DNA of 64,000 nt from Bradyrhizobium sp. AZCC 2262 (GTDB taxonomy: Bacteria; Pseudomonadota; Alphaproteobacteria; Rhizobiales; Xanthobacteraceae), in NCBI RefSeq assembly GCF_036924535.1, contig NZ_JAZHRT010000001.1, positions 5,642,001 to 5,706,000 of the forward strand, read 5' to 3'. The notes beneath the pieces were generated by a model that saw nothing but the letters and a program-made list of their open reading frames with translations, ran no database searches and was not told the origin of the DNA. The number at the start of each line of letters is the position of its first letter. Position 1 is the stretch's first letter. Positions 62,952-64,000 of this stretch are shown in pieces. The position numbers and the translations under genes are program-made.

Positions 62952-63677
62952 ATGAGCATGAGCGAGCTTCGCGACCTTGTGATCGATGCGCATGGAGGCA
63001 TCGAGCGTTGGAACAAAGTGAAGGCCATTGAAGGTGACATGTCCATCACCGGTGCAATGTGGGCACGAAAGGGGTGGCCCGACGCCCTCAAGGACGTTCA
63101 CGTCACCGCCGCCACTGGGAAACAATGGATCAGCTACAGGCCCTTCATCAGCGAAGGCATGCGTAGTTCATGCACCCCCGACCATACCGTCATCGAAACG
63201 CTAGACGGAAAACCCATCAAGGATCGGACGAATCCCCGCGCCGCCTTTGACGGCCATACCGTCGAAACTCCGTGGGACGATTTGAATCTCGCCTATTTCA
63301 GCGGTTATGCAATGTGGAACTACCTGAATACGCCTTTCATCTTTGCGCTGCCAGGATTCAAGACGGAAGAAATCGAACGTTGGGACGAGCACAGCGAAAA
63401 GCGCCGGCGGCTTAAGGTCGTGTTTCCGGATCACATTGCCACGCACTGCGCCGAGCAGATTTTCCACATCAATGAGCAGGGCCTGATTTGCCGAGTGGAC
63501 TACAGCGCCCCCATCGCGGGCGGTGCGCCGACGGCGCACTACATGTCCGACCACAAGGAATTTTCCGGAATCAAGGTCGCCACGAAACGACGGGCGCTTC
63601 GCAGAAAATCTGACGGGGGCACGATTCCGGAGCCGATCTTCGTGGCGATCGATATCGCCGACGTCCGCTTCTCGTAA
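62952..63677 (+). CDS. Conserved hypothetical protein
   Basis: A 241-aa soluble protein, MSMSELRDLVIDAHGGIERWNKVKAIEGDMSITGAMWARKGWPDAL, with no signal peptide. Beta-rich patterns (VKAIEGDMSITGAMW, KRRRLKVVFPDHIATHC, LICRVDYSAPIAGGAPTAHYMSDHKEFSGIKVATKRRALR) suggest a LolA-like half-barrel. The HGGIERWNKVKAIEG start is seen in Bradyrhizobium proteins near catabolic genes. Function unknown. It is followed 77 bases later by a molybdenum-hydroxylase iron-sulfur subunit gene. Confidence 0.75.
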   Translation: MSMSELRDLVIDAHGGIERWNKVKAIEGDMSITGAMWARKGWPDALKDVHVTAATGKQWISYRPFISEGMRSSCTPDHTVIETLDGKPIKDRTNPRAAFDGHTVETPWDDLNLAYFSGYAMWNYLNTPFIFALPGFKTEEIERWDEHSEKRRRLKVVFPDHIATHCAEQIFHINEQGLICRVDYSAPIAGGAPTAHYMSDHKEFSGIKVATKRRALRRKSDGGTIPEPIFVAIDIADVRFS

Positions 63678-63754
63678 CCATACCGTCCGGACACGGGGCA
63701 TTTCCCTGCCTTGTTTAGACACCCTCGTTTCGCAGGATCATATCGGAGGAATCA

Positions 63755-64000
63755 ATGATCGATGCAGGTGAAAGGCATCACGCCGTCACTATCGAGGTCA
63801 ACGGTATCAGTCGAAGCGCTTCGATCGAAGCGCGGAAACTGCTGGTTCATCTGCTGAGAGACGATTTTGGCCTCACCGGAACCCACATCGGCTGCGACAC
63901 CTCGCAATGCGGCGCCTGCACTGTCGATATCGATGGACAGGCCGTCAAGTCCTGCACGGTGCTGGCGGTGATGGCTGATGGATCGTCGATCACAACGATC
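63755..64000 (+). CDS. [2Fe-2S] subunit of a molybdenum hydroxylase (CoxS-like), 3' end outside window
   Basis: The visible 82 codons read [71 protein letters not shown], the plant-type ferredoxin domain with its CxxxxCxxC...C cluster. CGGAGGA sits four bases before the ATG. The second cluster domain and partner subunits should lie beyond the right edge. It resembles the small subunit of CO dehydrogenase/xanthine-dehydrogenase-like enzymes, which differ from the isoquinoline type at 48147. Confidence 0.92.
   Translation, partial: MIDAGERHHAVTIEVNGISRSASIEARKLLVHLLRDDFGLTGTHIGCDTSQCGACTVDIDGQAVKSCTVLAVMADGSSITTI

Overview
The window is GC-rich alphaproteobacterial DNA, most likely a Bradyrhizobium or a close relative. 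Pointers are an Irr-type iron control element (ICE) beside a bacterioferritin/Bfd pair, several palindromic intergenic repeats of the kind scattered through Bradyrhizobium genomes, and many short secreted or membrane proteins typical of that group. No rRNA, tRNA, CRISPR array or complete insertion sequence was seen.

Positions 1 to about 27,700 look like ordinary chromosome. They hold a P450 (cut by the window edge), a class III cyclase with TPRs, MetX-like and PPOX-type enzymes, bfr/bfd, an MltB-type transglycosylase, a YqhA-family protein, EttA, a D-2-hydroxyacid dehydrogenase, an L,D-transpeptidase, SseA and a MoxR/VWA pair. Inside this stretch sits an AT-richer cassette (12,682-16,512). 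It encodes a 90-aa peptide ending in repeated aromatic-X-Asn motifs, a radical SAM/SPASM enzyme of GrrM/OscB type, and an unrecognised 801-aa polytopic membrane protein. It reads as a cyclophane-type RiPP operon with a possibly new partner, and is the best candidate for an undescribed system here.

From about 27,700 to the end the window is an accessory catabolic region. It contains two Baeyer-Villiger-type monooxygenases, a PheA/TfdB-type FAD hydroxylase, an SDR, crotonases, a GT1 glycosyltransferase, an isoquinoline-oxidoreductase-like molybdenum enzyme, an AAHS-type transporter with a GMC oxidoreductase, a CoA-transferase/crotonase operon, and the start of another molybdenum hydroxylase. 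Each block has its own regulator (MerR, AraC, MarR, two HxlR, two OmpR-type response regulators). Convincing dyad operators lie in the MerR and MarR promoters and upstream of the CoA-transferase operon.

This half is also full of decay: a frameshifted BVMO, a hybrid histidine kinase split by one extra base in a G run, a sugar-binding protein with a lost start codon, and fragments of MFS, AraC, glycosyltransferase and kinase genes. Several fragments are degenerate copies of intact genes in the window, so duplication followed by loss has shaped the region.
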